Assembly: GCA_013396635.1 (NCBI GenBank)
Contig: WBMW01005656.1
Location: 450,004 to 514,003 of the forward strand
DNA length: 64,000 nt
Source: Penelope pileata
Taxonomy: Eukaryota; Chordata; Aves; Galliformes; Cracidae
Direction: 5' to 3'
Part shown: in pieces, positions 37,601 through 47,830 of the stretch
Numbering within the stretch: position 1 is the first letter of the stretch
How the letters are laid out: each line of letters starts with the position of its first letter
Position numbers and translations under genes: made by a program
Notes under the pieces: model-generated
The model's input: the letters and a program-made list of their open reading frames with translations, nothing else
Database searches by the model: none
Told to the model about the DNA's origin: nothing

Positions 37601-40600
37601 TGTGCCTGAGCAACCTGTTGTTGCTGTTGTTGTTGCTGCTGCTGCTGTTGCTGCTGCTGCATCTGTTGCGGCTGCTGTTGCATTACTTGTTGAGGTGGCT
37701 GCTGCTGCAGCTGTTGCTGTGGTATTTGTTGTTGTTGTTGCTGCTGCTGTTGCTGCTGTTGTACTTGCATAGCCTGTGCTGCTTGCAGCTGCTGTATTTG
37801 GGCAATTCGCTGTAGTTGCTGCTGCTGCTGTTGCTGCTGCATCTGAAAAGCAGGAAAAAACAGGATGCTAAAGCTTTCAGCAATGCAAAAGTAGCCTTAT
37901 TTTTACAGAGTAAACCAAAAGCAAACAGTTCTACTACGTCAGGCTGAATTTTTCAAGCCTGTATAGAAAGCCTAGCCCTTCGATTCGTTCACTCTTCAGA
38001 TATTTCAACTCTGCACAGTGCATGACGTGTGGTTTCACTATTACAAGCTTGTCTCACTATGCTAAATTAGGTTTCAAAAGCAAAGATGAAGTCTGCCCAT
38101 TTCTCCAGTACAAATGGGCTTAGAAACACTTCTTAAATGTAAGCAGCCTGCAACAGCAACACCATTTACCAGAAATGCACAAAAGCATGACTGCTGAAGT
38201 TTCCTCTTCTGCTTTTGTGTCTAAGGATGATGCATAAGTGCTCAGTACACATTTTTTAAAGTAGCAATGTGCAATTCACACAATGACAGGACAGTTACTA
38301 TTTCTAGAGTAATACAAGTGCTTTTAATTCTTTCCCACATCCCTGCTCTTGTCAGAACGAAACACTGTCCTGATGTTTATGAAGAGACAAAAGGTTTTAA
38401 CTCTTTATTGCTGTAACAGAAGAAAGCAATCATAAATATGAATTGTTAAGCCTTTCCTCTGGGATGTAATACATTGTTGACAGTCTAAACTGAAGTCCTA
38501 TCCCAAAATGGAAGTGTGGAAATGGAATATTAAGTACTTCCATGCAAGTCAAGCTTCACCTGACAAGTTTGCACACAGACCAACTCAATACCCATTTTAA
38601 TTGTCTTCTCATCACCTGCTGTTGGTTTTGCTGCTGCTGCATCTGCAGTTTCAACATGTGCTGCTGCTGCTGGACAGCTTGCAACTGCTGCTGTTGTTGC
38701 TGCTGCTGTTGGGCTGCTGCAGCTGCTGCTGCCTGCTGCTGCTGAACCTGAAATTGTTGTTGCATGGCTGATTGCTGGGCCTGGAACTGCTGCTGCTGCA
38801 AAGCCACCTGCTGCTGCTGGAATTGCTGCTGCTGCTGTTGCTGCTGCTGAGCTATCTGCTGAAGCTGCAGCTGGGCTAAAAAGAAGGTAGGCTGTGATTA
38901 AAACATGAAACCTAAACAGTACAAGAGACAGTTACACAGTATAACTCCACAACAATCAAAGATGATCCTTAAGTACACAGATATTCTTCACAAGCAGCAT
39001 ATACTTTTGAATCATCGAATGGAGAAGGTACATTAACAGCAGATTTGATGACACTCTCTACTAACTGCCTCTACAGCTTGCTGCTTGTACTGAGTCAGCA
39101 ACCAAACTAGGGTGTAAAACTGTGCAGAAGTTGTGTGACTCAGAGACCACCAGGAAGGACCACGGTGGGATCACATCTTAGTCTCCATGGAATTCTCTGA
39201 GACACAGAAGCTCTCGAAGACAACATACGCACAGAGATCACCAGTAGGAAAGCACAGTAGCCACAGAAAATGTAGAGGAGTTCCACAGAACAAAGCTCTG
39301 AAGTCGACACCTTGGAGGATGAAAGAAGCATTTGTTCATAGAAGACTCTTCCTCGCTATGCTAAGGAAGACATTTATCTCAGTAAGCAGAAGTATTTGAA
39401 ATGAACTCTTCCAGCTGATACAGCCAGAAGTACCCTATCCTTGTGGAAAATAATTATTTACTGAAAGATTGATCCAACAGTTTCAGTGATTGAAACAAGC
39501 TGAATACTTACTCTGCTGAGTAGCCGTAGAGACACCGGGCATACCGTGAGGGGCCATTCCCGAGGTTGCAGGAGGCTGCTGCTGCCCTGGCAGACTCATC
39601 TGCTGCCCCATTGGGCCAAGGCCACCCATCCCACTCATTGGTGCTCCTTGAGCTCGGGAAGCCATGCTCATTCCAGGTGCCCCTGCTGGGGGACCCCCAG
39701 TCAGATTCTGCAGGGCATTCATTGGATCTACAAAGAAAAGAGTTATCAATATGCAGCCAGCCATGCAGCTGCTTCCCCAAAATCCCCCGCTCTTCAGCAC
39801 CCACTCTGATCTACTGCCTTCAAACCACAACTAGATCCAAACCCTAACACTCACTGCGAGACCACAAGAGGCTTCTGGCAGGTTTTTGCCTCTCTGTAAA
39901 CAGAGCAAAGATTATTTAAATTTGAAAAGTTCCAAGTAGATTCTAAATACATTAGACAAATGGAATTCATTAGCCACTTTTGAATGCATATGCAAGTCAA
40001 AACAGGCTGCCAAAGAGGATATACCCCTTGTAACCTCAAAAACAAAGAACAGAGTTCCCACTGTGGATTCAATTGGCCTCTTCTGAGGAAGAGCAGTGCT
40101 CAAACCAGAGGAAGTATTTCATAACGTAGTTGCCTCTAGTTCCCATCATAACATTTTGATTTATTCAGTGGATAAATTCTGTGATAATTATATTGAAAGG
40201 CACTATCTCCATCCTGGGCATAAAGAAAAGTGAAGTCAAAGAGAACACCAATTCAAAAGGGCAAAATAGAACATGAGGTGTAGAAGAATTACTAATCAGG
40301 TACAGAACACAACTCTCCTTCTTCCTTAAGAATACTTACCAAAAGATTCCTAACTGTCTAGGTGGGATGTTGATCAATCCCAAACACTGCACAGCTAGTT
40401 TACAGGCGGATGATGATGATAAACTTGTTTACTTCATCACTAGGATCATCATATTATGTTCCTAGTACGACTGTTTTAAGAATTAGCACAAAAGCAGAAG
40501 ATATGACCAGATCTAACCTTAGCCAAAAGGCAGAGTGCATATGTCCCACAGACATATGTTTGTCTCTTTGTGTTTGCCTCTAATGCAACACACTGCAGAA

Positions 40601-43600
40601 CCCAAAGTTGATGACAGGGGCAAACCTAGATTCCTAGCAGGAGGTTGTTTTCAATCACTCTTGTTCTTTCAAGAATCACAGTGTAACAACATGACAAAAG
40701 TGCAAACAGTGAAGCAAACAAGTCTCGTGTTGCACCCAAACCACCAGCCAGGCCTGTCACCCTCAGCACTGAACAGCTCAGGCAGCCATTGTGCTGCCTT
40801 TCCTTTCCTCCAGCACCATTTAATATACTCCAGCTAGGAATTCCACCACCTTTCTTAGTACACAACAGCCCTGGTTTTTCAGTTGTCCAATGTAGAAAAG
40901 GAAATAAAAGAAAGAAAAAAGATCTCTTACCACTGACTGATGCTTGCGATTTCTTATTGTCTGCAAAAGAAAAATACATTCATTGCCTGTGTTAATCTTG
41001 TCATATAGATTTGGCGCTTCAGACACTCTCCTCAAGAAATAGATTCACAAAATATTTCTGATTTTTTTTTTTTACATCAATGTCTACTCTAATTATACCT
41101 CTCTCTAAACAACTTATCCAGACCCATAATCCCAGACAGCTCTATCATAGCTATTAGAAGCAGAGTGGGAAGGAGAAAAAAAAATATTTCATTTTTGTAA
41201 TCAGATAAGACAAAACACAGTAAATTAACCAAACCTGGTAACCACAACACTAGATAAACATTGAAAAGTCAGGAAAAATACAAGAAAAATAAAACAGAAG
41301 GTGCAAAAGTAGCAACTTTAAATAGTTTCTGAAAGACTCTTCAATTATCGATGGATGTTGTAAAAGAAACAATGCTTAGAAATTAAGCATGTATATTACA
41401 GAGGAAATTTTGGAAGCAACTTGTGAAGAGTCGCACACAGAACCACACACACAAATCCTAAAATCTACTATTATTTACCCTGCCTCTAATGAGCAATCAC
41501 TGAGGGGAAAAAAAAAAAAAGTACTTACGGATATCTCGAAAATGGATAATAAGTCTGGCCACGAGAGAAAGATATTCCTCCTAAAGGTGAAAATTTCTAT
41601 TTTAGCACAGGAAATAGAAGCAGACAATCATGACTTTCTGCTCCTTTGGTATTCTTCCTCAGTGTAAGACATTTTACTTCAAAAGGCCAGTGAGCTTTTT
41701 GGAGTAGTTCACTTGCAAGGACCAGACCAGTCTGCTCCTGAGCTGAGTGGGAATGCTTTTACTAGAAGGTCAGTGTGGTTGATGGTACAAGGCCCAAACC
41801 CACAAAATTCACTAGAAACAACATCCACGACAGTGACATTAACAGGATCACAATATGCATATTTGATTGTACACCAATACAACCATTTTCCATTTCTCAT
41901 CCATTCTTGTTCTTTCCTTAAGCATCAAACCTCCTTATTGGGTATATTGACTCACCTTAGCCCTCTGTCACACTCATGCTACTTTATGCTAAGTTAGTAT
42001 TACAAAAGTGAGCACATTAGCATCTTTAAAGACTAACATCTGGCAGAAGTGCCAGAACCGAAAGGACAAATAGTCTTTGCAGCAATCTATTACTGGGCTG
42101 CACAACGTACAAGAGAATCTGCCACAGTGCTGAGGTGACACCCTCGTGGGTGAGTTGGTACCTTCAGGGCCTGGGAGGCTACCAGGAGGCATAAACTTGT
42201 GACGAAAGCATTATAAAACTTTCAACAAGGCAAGTTCCACCCCAAATATGTTTTGGTTGTAGACAGCAACAGCATCCAATTTCTTATAACATAACTCCAG
42301 GAAAGAAGCCTACACATGCGGTTACAGCCTGGAACTGTACACAATAACCAGACTTTCACAGAGACCACAGAACTTCCCTCTGTCTTACTCCTAATGCAGC
42401 CTTCTCATTGATATCTTAGTCTCTCCTGATCACCAAGTCACATGGAACTGTGCTACATTGTAGATAAAGCAAATTCTATGCAATTCACTACATGCAAATC
42501 TTTACACAAAATTTAATTAAGCACAGCAACATACATGCATTAAATGCTGCAGTCTCAGCAGTGCTCTCTTGGCCTGAAGCCCACTTTGCTGTACACATTA
42601 GATGCACAATGCCTCCCTTTCCCTTGGGGTAAAAGGAACACATACAAATCATGCACGACAAATTTTTGAAATCCCAGTAACTTCCGAACACAAACAGAGA
42701 AGCTTTACCCTTGTTTTGGCCTTCATAAACACATGGCTCTCCATATCTTTGCTGGACTTATTATGGGCAACACCAGCCTTCCTCATAGCTTCATCACTGG
42801 AAAAAAAGAGAAGAAACAAGGCTGGGCATTAACTGAGGACATTAAAAAATACTTTCATAGTTAGAAAGGTCTGTATAATAGCTTTTAACCTCCCTCTTAT
42901 TGATAAATACATTTATAGACTTAAAAATCAAACAAACAAGACATTACTTACAATTGCTGCCCTTGAAAATGTATTCAACTGTGGAAAAAGTCAATTAATT
43001 TCTGAAAGGCAACACAAAAAAATTCTTCACAGATATTCAAGAATACTGCTAAGCAAGTTGTTACTTTGCTATCTGAATTATTACTTTGTCAGAATACCAG
43101 GACCTGTTCATTTGAGGAAAGCTGAATGGCACAATTAATATAATCCATGTTCTGTGAGCTACAGACCTGAGCCTGCCTAGCGCCAGGCATTTCCAGAAGA
43201 ATCCTCTAAATGTAAGACAGAAGAATCAACTTGGTAGATTGGTACAACACCCATGCCTTTAGGCAACAAACAGTAAGAAGGAGTTGGAGCTCTGATCAAG
43301 ACAGAGAGGGGCAGATGTGTAGGGAAGGGAGGGGACAATAGGCATGACAGCAGCAGATGAAGCAGTAAGATGATGAGAAGGCCTCATTGATGGAAGTTGG
43401 TAATACAAAACTCCACCCCATGCCCCTTTTACTGTTCTTTCCTGCTTACCAGCCAGAATCCTACTTTACTAGAGGTTTGATGGCTGTATGTCTGCCCCCT
43501 GCATGGGAAATTAAAAATGCAGAACAAAAAGAAAAAAAATCCCCCCCACAAACATGCTCTGCTAAAGACAGTAGAAAAGAATGGGCATTCTCAACACAAA

Positions 43601-46600
43601 AAAAAAGAAGCAAGCAATTCCACTGTGAAATATGCACTGAGATAACTAAGTCCTAAAACCAAGAGCGCAGACAGATGAACAGCCCTATTCAAATCCTGCA
43701 GACATTCTTGTTTCTGGAAACGTTTCACCTCACTGTAAAACCTGTTCTGTTTTAAAGCAGCCTAGTAGCTACAGCCTACATTCCACAAACAAGTTACAGG
43801 AAATACTTTCACCTTGTAATTAATATCCCAGCAACACATCTCTGTGCACCTGCTCTTGCACAAGCAACCACCCCACACTAAGTGCATGTGAGGCCAGGGG
43901 CTCCTGACAGCTCCAGCCAGCCTGAAGAAGACTGCTGCTTTCTTCCCCCAAATTTTGACCACTTCCCTTGCAGCAGAGCTGGTGCTCGTATGAGCAGTGA
44001 GTTAATCAGCTTCCTGAAATAACTCAGTAACCACCTCACACAAGCATGCAGAGCAGACCCAACAGCCTTAAAATGCAGGAGCTGAAGCTGCCACAGCTCA
44101 CACCCTTCCCCTGCACAGCAGCAGCCTAGCAGTGTGCAGCTGATCCGCTGTAGCTGGCAAAGAAAGGGATAGCAAAGCAAAGCTACCTGCTAAAGTCTCC
44201 CTCATGGCAACTTGCTCATGTGGCCTGACAGACACTACAAAATGCTGTTTGTACATGGAGGTTAGTTAAAACAAAGCAAACTCTGACCAGAAAGCAGAAT
44301 AACTATCCTTTCATGGGCAAACAAGCCATGAAGTGAACAACTCACGGAAGAACTCTGCTGCAGGGGAAGAAACTGCATCAACTTCACTGATGGCTCCCTC
44401 TTCCCTGTGCTTTCTCTTTCAGAAAGGCTTCCTCTAACTGCACACTATGAATCCTCCTTAACTTTGTAGTTCCACGGTAAAATGACAATGCCTCTCATTT
44501 TGAGAACTCCAGCTAGACTCTGCCCTGCTGATCACGACCTTCTGAGCTCTGCCAGTCAGCCGGTTCCCAACCCATCCCATTGCCCACTTGTCTATCCCAC
44601 ACCTCCTGAGTTTACCCACGAGGATGTTATGGGAAACAGCATCAAAAGCCTTGCTAAAGTCAAGGTACACAACATCCATGTGGTGCTCTCCCCTCATCTA
44701 ACCAGCTGGTCACGACACCACACCAGGCTACCAGATTGGTGAATATGCGTTGACTACCCCTAACAACCTTCTCTTCCTTTCCAAGAAGCCTGTTTCCAGC
44801 CCTAGAATGTGCAATCACTCACTCAGACCAACAGGTTCAGCTGAAAAATCTTGCAAAACATGCTCTCCCTCAGAACTGCACCAGCTCACACCGTGACAGC
44901 ATGAGCCAGTACTTCCAATGAAACCAAAGGGCAACGAGTTCTGGGACCTACACCAAAATAACATAACCAAATGCTGTCTCATGAAATAGACACGTCGCTA
45001 CAGCACTCAAAACAAATCTTTCTTGCTTAAAACAACAACAGGAAGAAAAAAATAAGGAGAAAAAGAAAGCATGCCACTTCTATCCACATTTCAAGGTTTG
45101 AAAACCTCCAAATAAACACATTAAACGTCAGTCACTTGTTCTTGGGCACACAACGCTCTGTTAGCTACAGATGGGACATACCACATTTTACCAATAACAA
45201 AATCCTCACTGCAAGAGCATCCACATGACAACACTGTCCAGCAGAAGACCCAAAAAAGGAGCCACACATAATACTTTATTCACGCTTCCTTGACAGAGCA
45301 CATCAAGGCCTGAGGGTCATCCAGTTTCCTCAAATACCTGGGGTTGGTGTGAGCCACACACAGCACTGCTTTTGGCTACAGAGGAGAAAGCAAAGGACAA
45401 CCGAAGACTCTGTATGGCTTTCTTCTAGCATTCTTTCTTTCCAGTTCTTCAACAAGGAAACTCATCCTCCTGGTGCACACAGAATCACCCCCTTCACAGC
45501 TTCAGAAGGACGTGGTTCCTTCAGCAGCCTCTCCTGCCAGGTTGTGCCAATACAGCTGTTTGTGTGGCTGTGCCATCAGCAGTAATAAGGAACAACTCAG
45601 TTTAAAATCAGTCACTTTTCCTGAGTTATTTTTAACTTAGAGAAATTTCTCTATCAGATTGACTGCACAACAACCCAAACACCTGCACTAAAGAAGTAGA
45701 AGCTTCTTAGTTCACAGTTGTGTCAAAATAAAATTCATTCATAAAACAAGCCCTCACTTTCTGCAGTCCCAAGAGGGGAGAAACATCTTGGCTTTTTTTG
45801 CCTTACATCTCACCAGACAGGCTAGGCTAGAATGTAAAGTTATGGCTGCTTTACAAACTGATTTTGTGAAATATTTCATAGATAGCTGCAAAGCAAATGA
45901 TTTTTTCCCTGTTCAAACTTCAGCTGATCCACTGATCTGTCTCCTTGTTGCTCAACGTCTGCCTTCTTTCACACACTCTCCACATTCTCATTCTTATTTA
46001 CACTCACACACTCTCATCTCATCTAGCTGAACCATTAGCTAAAACCTACTCAATCTTAAGCATGAGCACATACACCAAAACTTCAAGCAAAGAGCTTGAA
46101 CACAGCGCCTACTGACTGTCACACAACCTGAGCTGCACTCCTGTTCCACGCTCGACACTATTCCCTTTCACCACAGGCAACAAGCAGCCTGGGGCAGGAG
46201 CTGTACACAGCCATGGACTGAGTTTTATCAACCACGCAACCCCACCTAGGATTTGTCCTTCAGGCAGAACGCTTAAAAACGTATTAAGGAATGGCATTTA
46301 GAAAAGAGACCCCCAAGGCACTGGCAAGTGCCTCCTCCGGCCCTTACAGGGAGCAGAGGGGGCTTTGCATGCTCACTTATTGGCACCCCTGCATCGCTGC
46401 TGTCCCTTGGGACAGCCTGGGAGCAACTGAGGCTGCCCCTGGCCTCAGCCACCCGAACGATGGCACCCCCGGGTCCAACAGCACCCTTCTTATGTGTCAG
46501 AAAAAAGCAACTTGGTTTATATATTGATTCTCATCGGCAATGAGGCATGCTCAAGCTCTTTGAGCATTCACAAGCAGGGATTTGAACAGCACTTTCACTT

Positions 46601-47294
46601 CCACGACAGCCACTCTTTGCATGGTAAAAGGGCCTCCCCTACCACAGGAAAAGGGCACTGAGCAACGAAGTAACTCAGGTGAAGTGACTGTTTCACAGAG
46701 GACAACTGAAAAGGCAACAAGCTGAACTTTATTTCTTTTAAACAGCCTTTACACATCAGACAGATCCCAACTGAGCCACTTGCTCTGCACCTGTAAGAGC
46801 AACCCCCTGTGCAACCAACTAACGACCACCATCACTTTCATTTCAGTGTTGCTATTAAGAAGTCAGACGCAAGGCAATAACGGTGGCTTTCACAGCACAG
46901 AATGCGCCAGACTCCGCAGCACCGGGCACCACAGAAGCGGGAGCCCCGCACGGAGGCTCCCGAGGATCCGCGCTCGGGGGCCGAGAACGGCGCAAGGGAA
47001 GGAGGAGCGGAGCAGCGAAGGCAGAGCGCGGCCCTGGGGGGCGAACAAGGACCTCGGACAGAGCCCAGCAGCGAGGAAAGACCCGGGGACGGCCCGCAGA
47101 GGAATGGGGACGGGGGGACGCGGCTGCGCGATCACGGGCGGCCCCAGGGCAGCGGCAGCCGCTAGAGCTGCTCTGGCAGTAGCCGAGGTGCGGCCTACTC
47201 AGCGCCCGGGCCGCGGCGGCACTCACATCTGGCTGACGAGCTTCTGCCGGAAGTTGGTGCTGCGCCAGTCCGTCTCGGGCCCGGTCACGTCCAT
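21580..47294 (-). CDS. MED15: MED15 (ARC105), Mediator tail subunit, complete, 18 coding exons
   Basis: This nuclear Mediator tail subunit connects activators such as SREBP and SMAD2/3 to RNA polymerase II. Coding exons in transcript order: 47227-47294, 42709-42796, 41529-41580, 40931-40960, 39512-39727, 38616-38875, 37468-37842, 36211-36303, 31221-31340, 25490-25632, 25077-25204, 24315-24449, 23855-23918, 23624-23690, 23009-23169, 22645-22811, 21837-21935 and 21580-21716. The frame closes exactly to 800 residues (human about 788). Order of regions: KIX domain (about 1-75), Gly/Met/Pro linker, glutamine-rich block (about 152-363), Ala/Gln exon, the MITAPMARGGMQIRPRFPPT segment, Pro/Ser-rich linker, then the C-terminal Mediator-binding region from EEQQYLEKLKQLSKYIEPLR to QACLSAA. 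A basic RKRK nuclear-localisation-like motif is at about 674-677. The start codon is in the CpG island and the 5' UTR enters an assembly gap. Confidence 0.96.
25633..31220. other. MED15: MED15 intron 9
   Basis: A 5.6-kb AT-rich intron. Apart from the candidate cassette exon at 30028-30201 I see no named repeat, RNA gene or coding segment. Confidence 0.6.
30028..30201 (-). other. MED15: Candidate unannotated cassette exon in MED15 intron 9
   Basis: On the MED15 strand a pyrimidine-rich tract ends in TTTTTGTAG at 30202-30210, followed by 174 bases open in the frame set by exon 9 (phase 0). It ends CTGCAG/GTAACTG at the 30028/30027 border, again phase 0. Inclusion would add 58 residues, starting GRGVLETLLLTAATSS, without a frameshift. 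The sequence does not resemble the Gln/Pro-rich flanks or any MED15 form I remember, and an extra AG lies about 11 bases upstream of the acceptor. Chance is a real possibility. Confidence 0.22.
31221..31340 (-). CDS. MED15: MED15 exon 9 (MITAPMARGG segment)
   Basis: One hundred and twenty bases encode 40 residues, MITAPMARGGMQIRPRFPPT through PSSIPLGGQQMPQ, matching the segment present in the long human MED15 form (from memory). Both borders are phase 0, so it too can be skipped in frame. It is isolated between the two largest introns of the region, 4.9 kb (intron 8) and 5.6 kb (intron 9), a context common for alternatively used exons. Confidence 0.88.
32853..32885. repeat. CA-rich microsatellite
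   Basis: An interrupted (CA)n run, ACACACACATGCACGTGTAC followed by ACACACA, lies within MED15 intron 8. Copy number is low and interrupted. Confidence 0.7.
33386..33407. repeat. Compound (GT)n(AT)n microsatellite
   Basis: GTGTGTGTGT runs straight into ATATATATATA inside MED15 intron 8, a typical polymorphic compound dinucleotide repeat. Confidence 0.75.
36211..36303 (-). CDS. MED15: MED15 exon 8 (31 residues, donor-like start)
   Basis: Ninety-three bases encode VRAQLVQQQHAAAAAVQAAQ and end MGASGQ. Both borders are phase 0, so the exon can be skipped in frame. Its first bases are GTAAGAGCT directly after the acceptor CAAG, so the acceptor is at the same time an AG/GTAAG donor consensus. After exon 7 (ending CAG) joins it, a strong 5' splice site would be regenerated. 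That is the arrangement of recursive splice sites, and it makes alternative inclusion likely. Confidence 0.85.
37468..38875 (-). CDS. MED15: MED15 exons 6-7: glutamine-rich low-complexity block
   Basis: Exon 6 (38616-38875) and exon 7 (37468-37842) encode about 212 residues dominated by glutamine, with Leu, Ala, Met and Pro interruptions. The longest uninterrupted glutamine runs are 15 and 12, both in exon 7, and exon 6 has a seven-alanine run. Codons mix CAG and CAA, which limits slippage compared with pure CAG tracts. Exon 7 ends in TLTPQQLKAMQ. Such segments drive weak multivalent contacts and condensate-type behaviour in transcription cofactors (general knowledge). The exon 6 donor CAG/GTGATG is weaker than its neighbours. 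Confidence 0.92.
40931..47294 (-). CDS. MED15: MED15 exons 1-4: KIX activator-binding domain
   Basis: Four small exons encode the N-terminus MDVTGPETDWRSTNFRQKLV and the helices through EEYLSLVARLIIHFRDIHNK. This is the MED15 KIX three-helix bundle, which binds activation domains such as that of SREBP. Exon 1 is 68 bases, exon 2 is 88, exon 3 is 52 and exon 4 is 30. The SQ/I junction is split across intron 1 (AT/T) and closes cleanly. Intron 1 is 4.4 kb and carries a CR1 LINE fragment. The domain looks intact. Confidence 0.93.
42797..47226. other. MED15: MED15 intron 1
   Basis: A 4.4-kb intron between the CpG-island exon 1 and the second KIX exon. It contains the CR1 fragment at 44458-44762 and becomes GC-rich from about 46880 as it enters the CpG island. 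Nothing else is recognised. Confidence 0.65.
44458..44762 (-). mobile_element. CR1 LINE reverse-transcriptase fragment
   Basis: The minus strand reads MDVVYLDFSKAFDAVSHNIL and then KLRRCGIDKWAMGWVGNRL and VVISRAESSW, the hallmark segment of CR1 non-LTR retroposon reverse transcriptase (YLDFSKAFD core). The upstream part (FTNLVAWCGVVTSWLDEGRA) is in another frame, so a frameshift falls near 44685-44697. The downstream part decays after ESSW. It is a dead 5'- and 3'-truncated copy in MED15 intron 1, in the same orientation as MED15. Confidence 0.85.
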
Positions 47295-47329
47295 CCCCGC
47301 CGCCGCGCTCCCCGCCCGCCGCCACCGCC

Positions 47330-47519
47330 NNNNNNNNNNNNNNNNNNNNNNNNNNNNNNNNNNNNNNNNNNNNNNNNNNNNNNNNNNNNNNNNNNNNNNN
47401 NNNNNNNNNNNNNNNNNNNNNNNNNNNNNNNNNNNNNNNNNNNNNNNNNNNNNNNNNNNNNNNNNNNNNNNNNNNNNNNNNNNNNNNNNNNNNNNNNNNN
47501 NNNNNNNNNNNNNNNNNNN
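47330..47519. other. Assembly gap (190 N)
   Basis: A run of undetermined bases sits inside the CpG island directly upstream of MED15 exon 1. The flanks are extremely GC-rich (CCGCCGCC on one side, GGGCC repeats on the other), which explains sequencing failure. The true length may differ from 190. Confidence 0.98.
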
Positions 47520-47548
47520 GGGCCGGGCCGGGCCGGGCCGGGCCGGGG
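47520..47548. repeat. (GGGCC)n repeat at gap edge
   Basis: About five uninterrupted GGGCC units directly abut the gap and end in GGGGG. The array probably continues into the missing sequence. Runs of three or more G at short spacing can form G-quadruplexes, and the element lies in the promoter of MED15. Confidence 0.9.
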
Positions 47549-47830
47549 GTCACCTCGTCCCCGCACCAACGGCCGGGAGGGGCCCGGGGCCGCCCGCAGT
47601 GGGGGTGAGCGGGGCGGGGGAGCCGAGCCCCACAGGCGGTGCCGGCGGGGGGAGGGGGAACAGCGGCAGAACTGTGCCTGAAGCGGCCATCAGCTCCCAG
47701 CGCGGGGCCAGGTCAGCACCGGGCGTGCAGCTCCGGGCGGCCTTCCCCGCGGGGAACCCGCTCCTTGTTCCTGCTGTGAGAGTAAGGGGGAGAACAACAC
47801 CACGGGTCCTGGCAGGGAAAAGCTGGCCTG

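Larger units (their letters stand above)
46880..47830. promoter_or_regulatory. MED15: CpG-island promoter of MED15 (interrupted by gap)
   Basis: High GC and CpG density covers MED15 exon 1, the start of its first intron and about 300 bases beyond the assembly gap. The MED15 transcription start and 5' UTR must lie in or beyond the gap at 47330-47519. The plus-strand side has a donor-like GGGG/GTGAGC near 47604, so the island could also start KLHL22 transcription in the opposite direction. That is inference. Confidence 0.7.
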
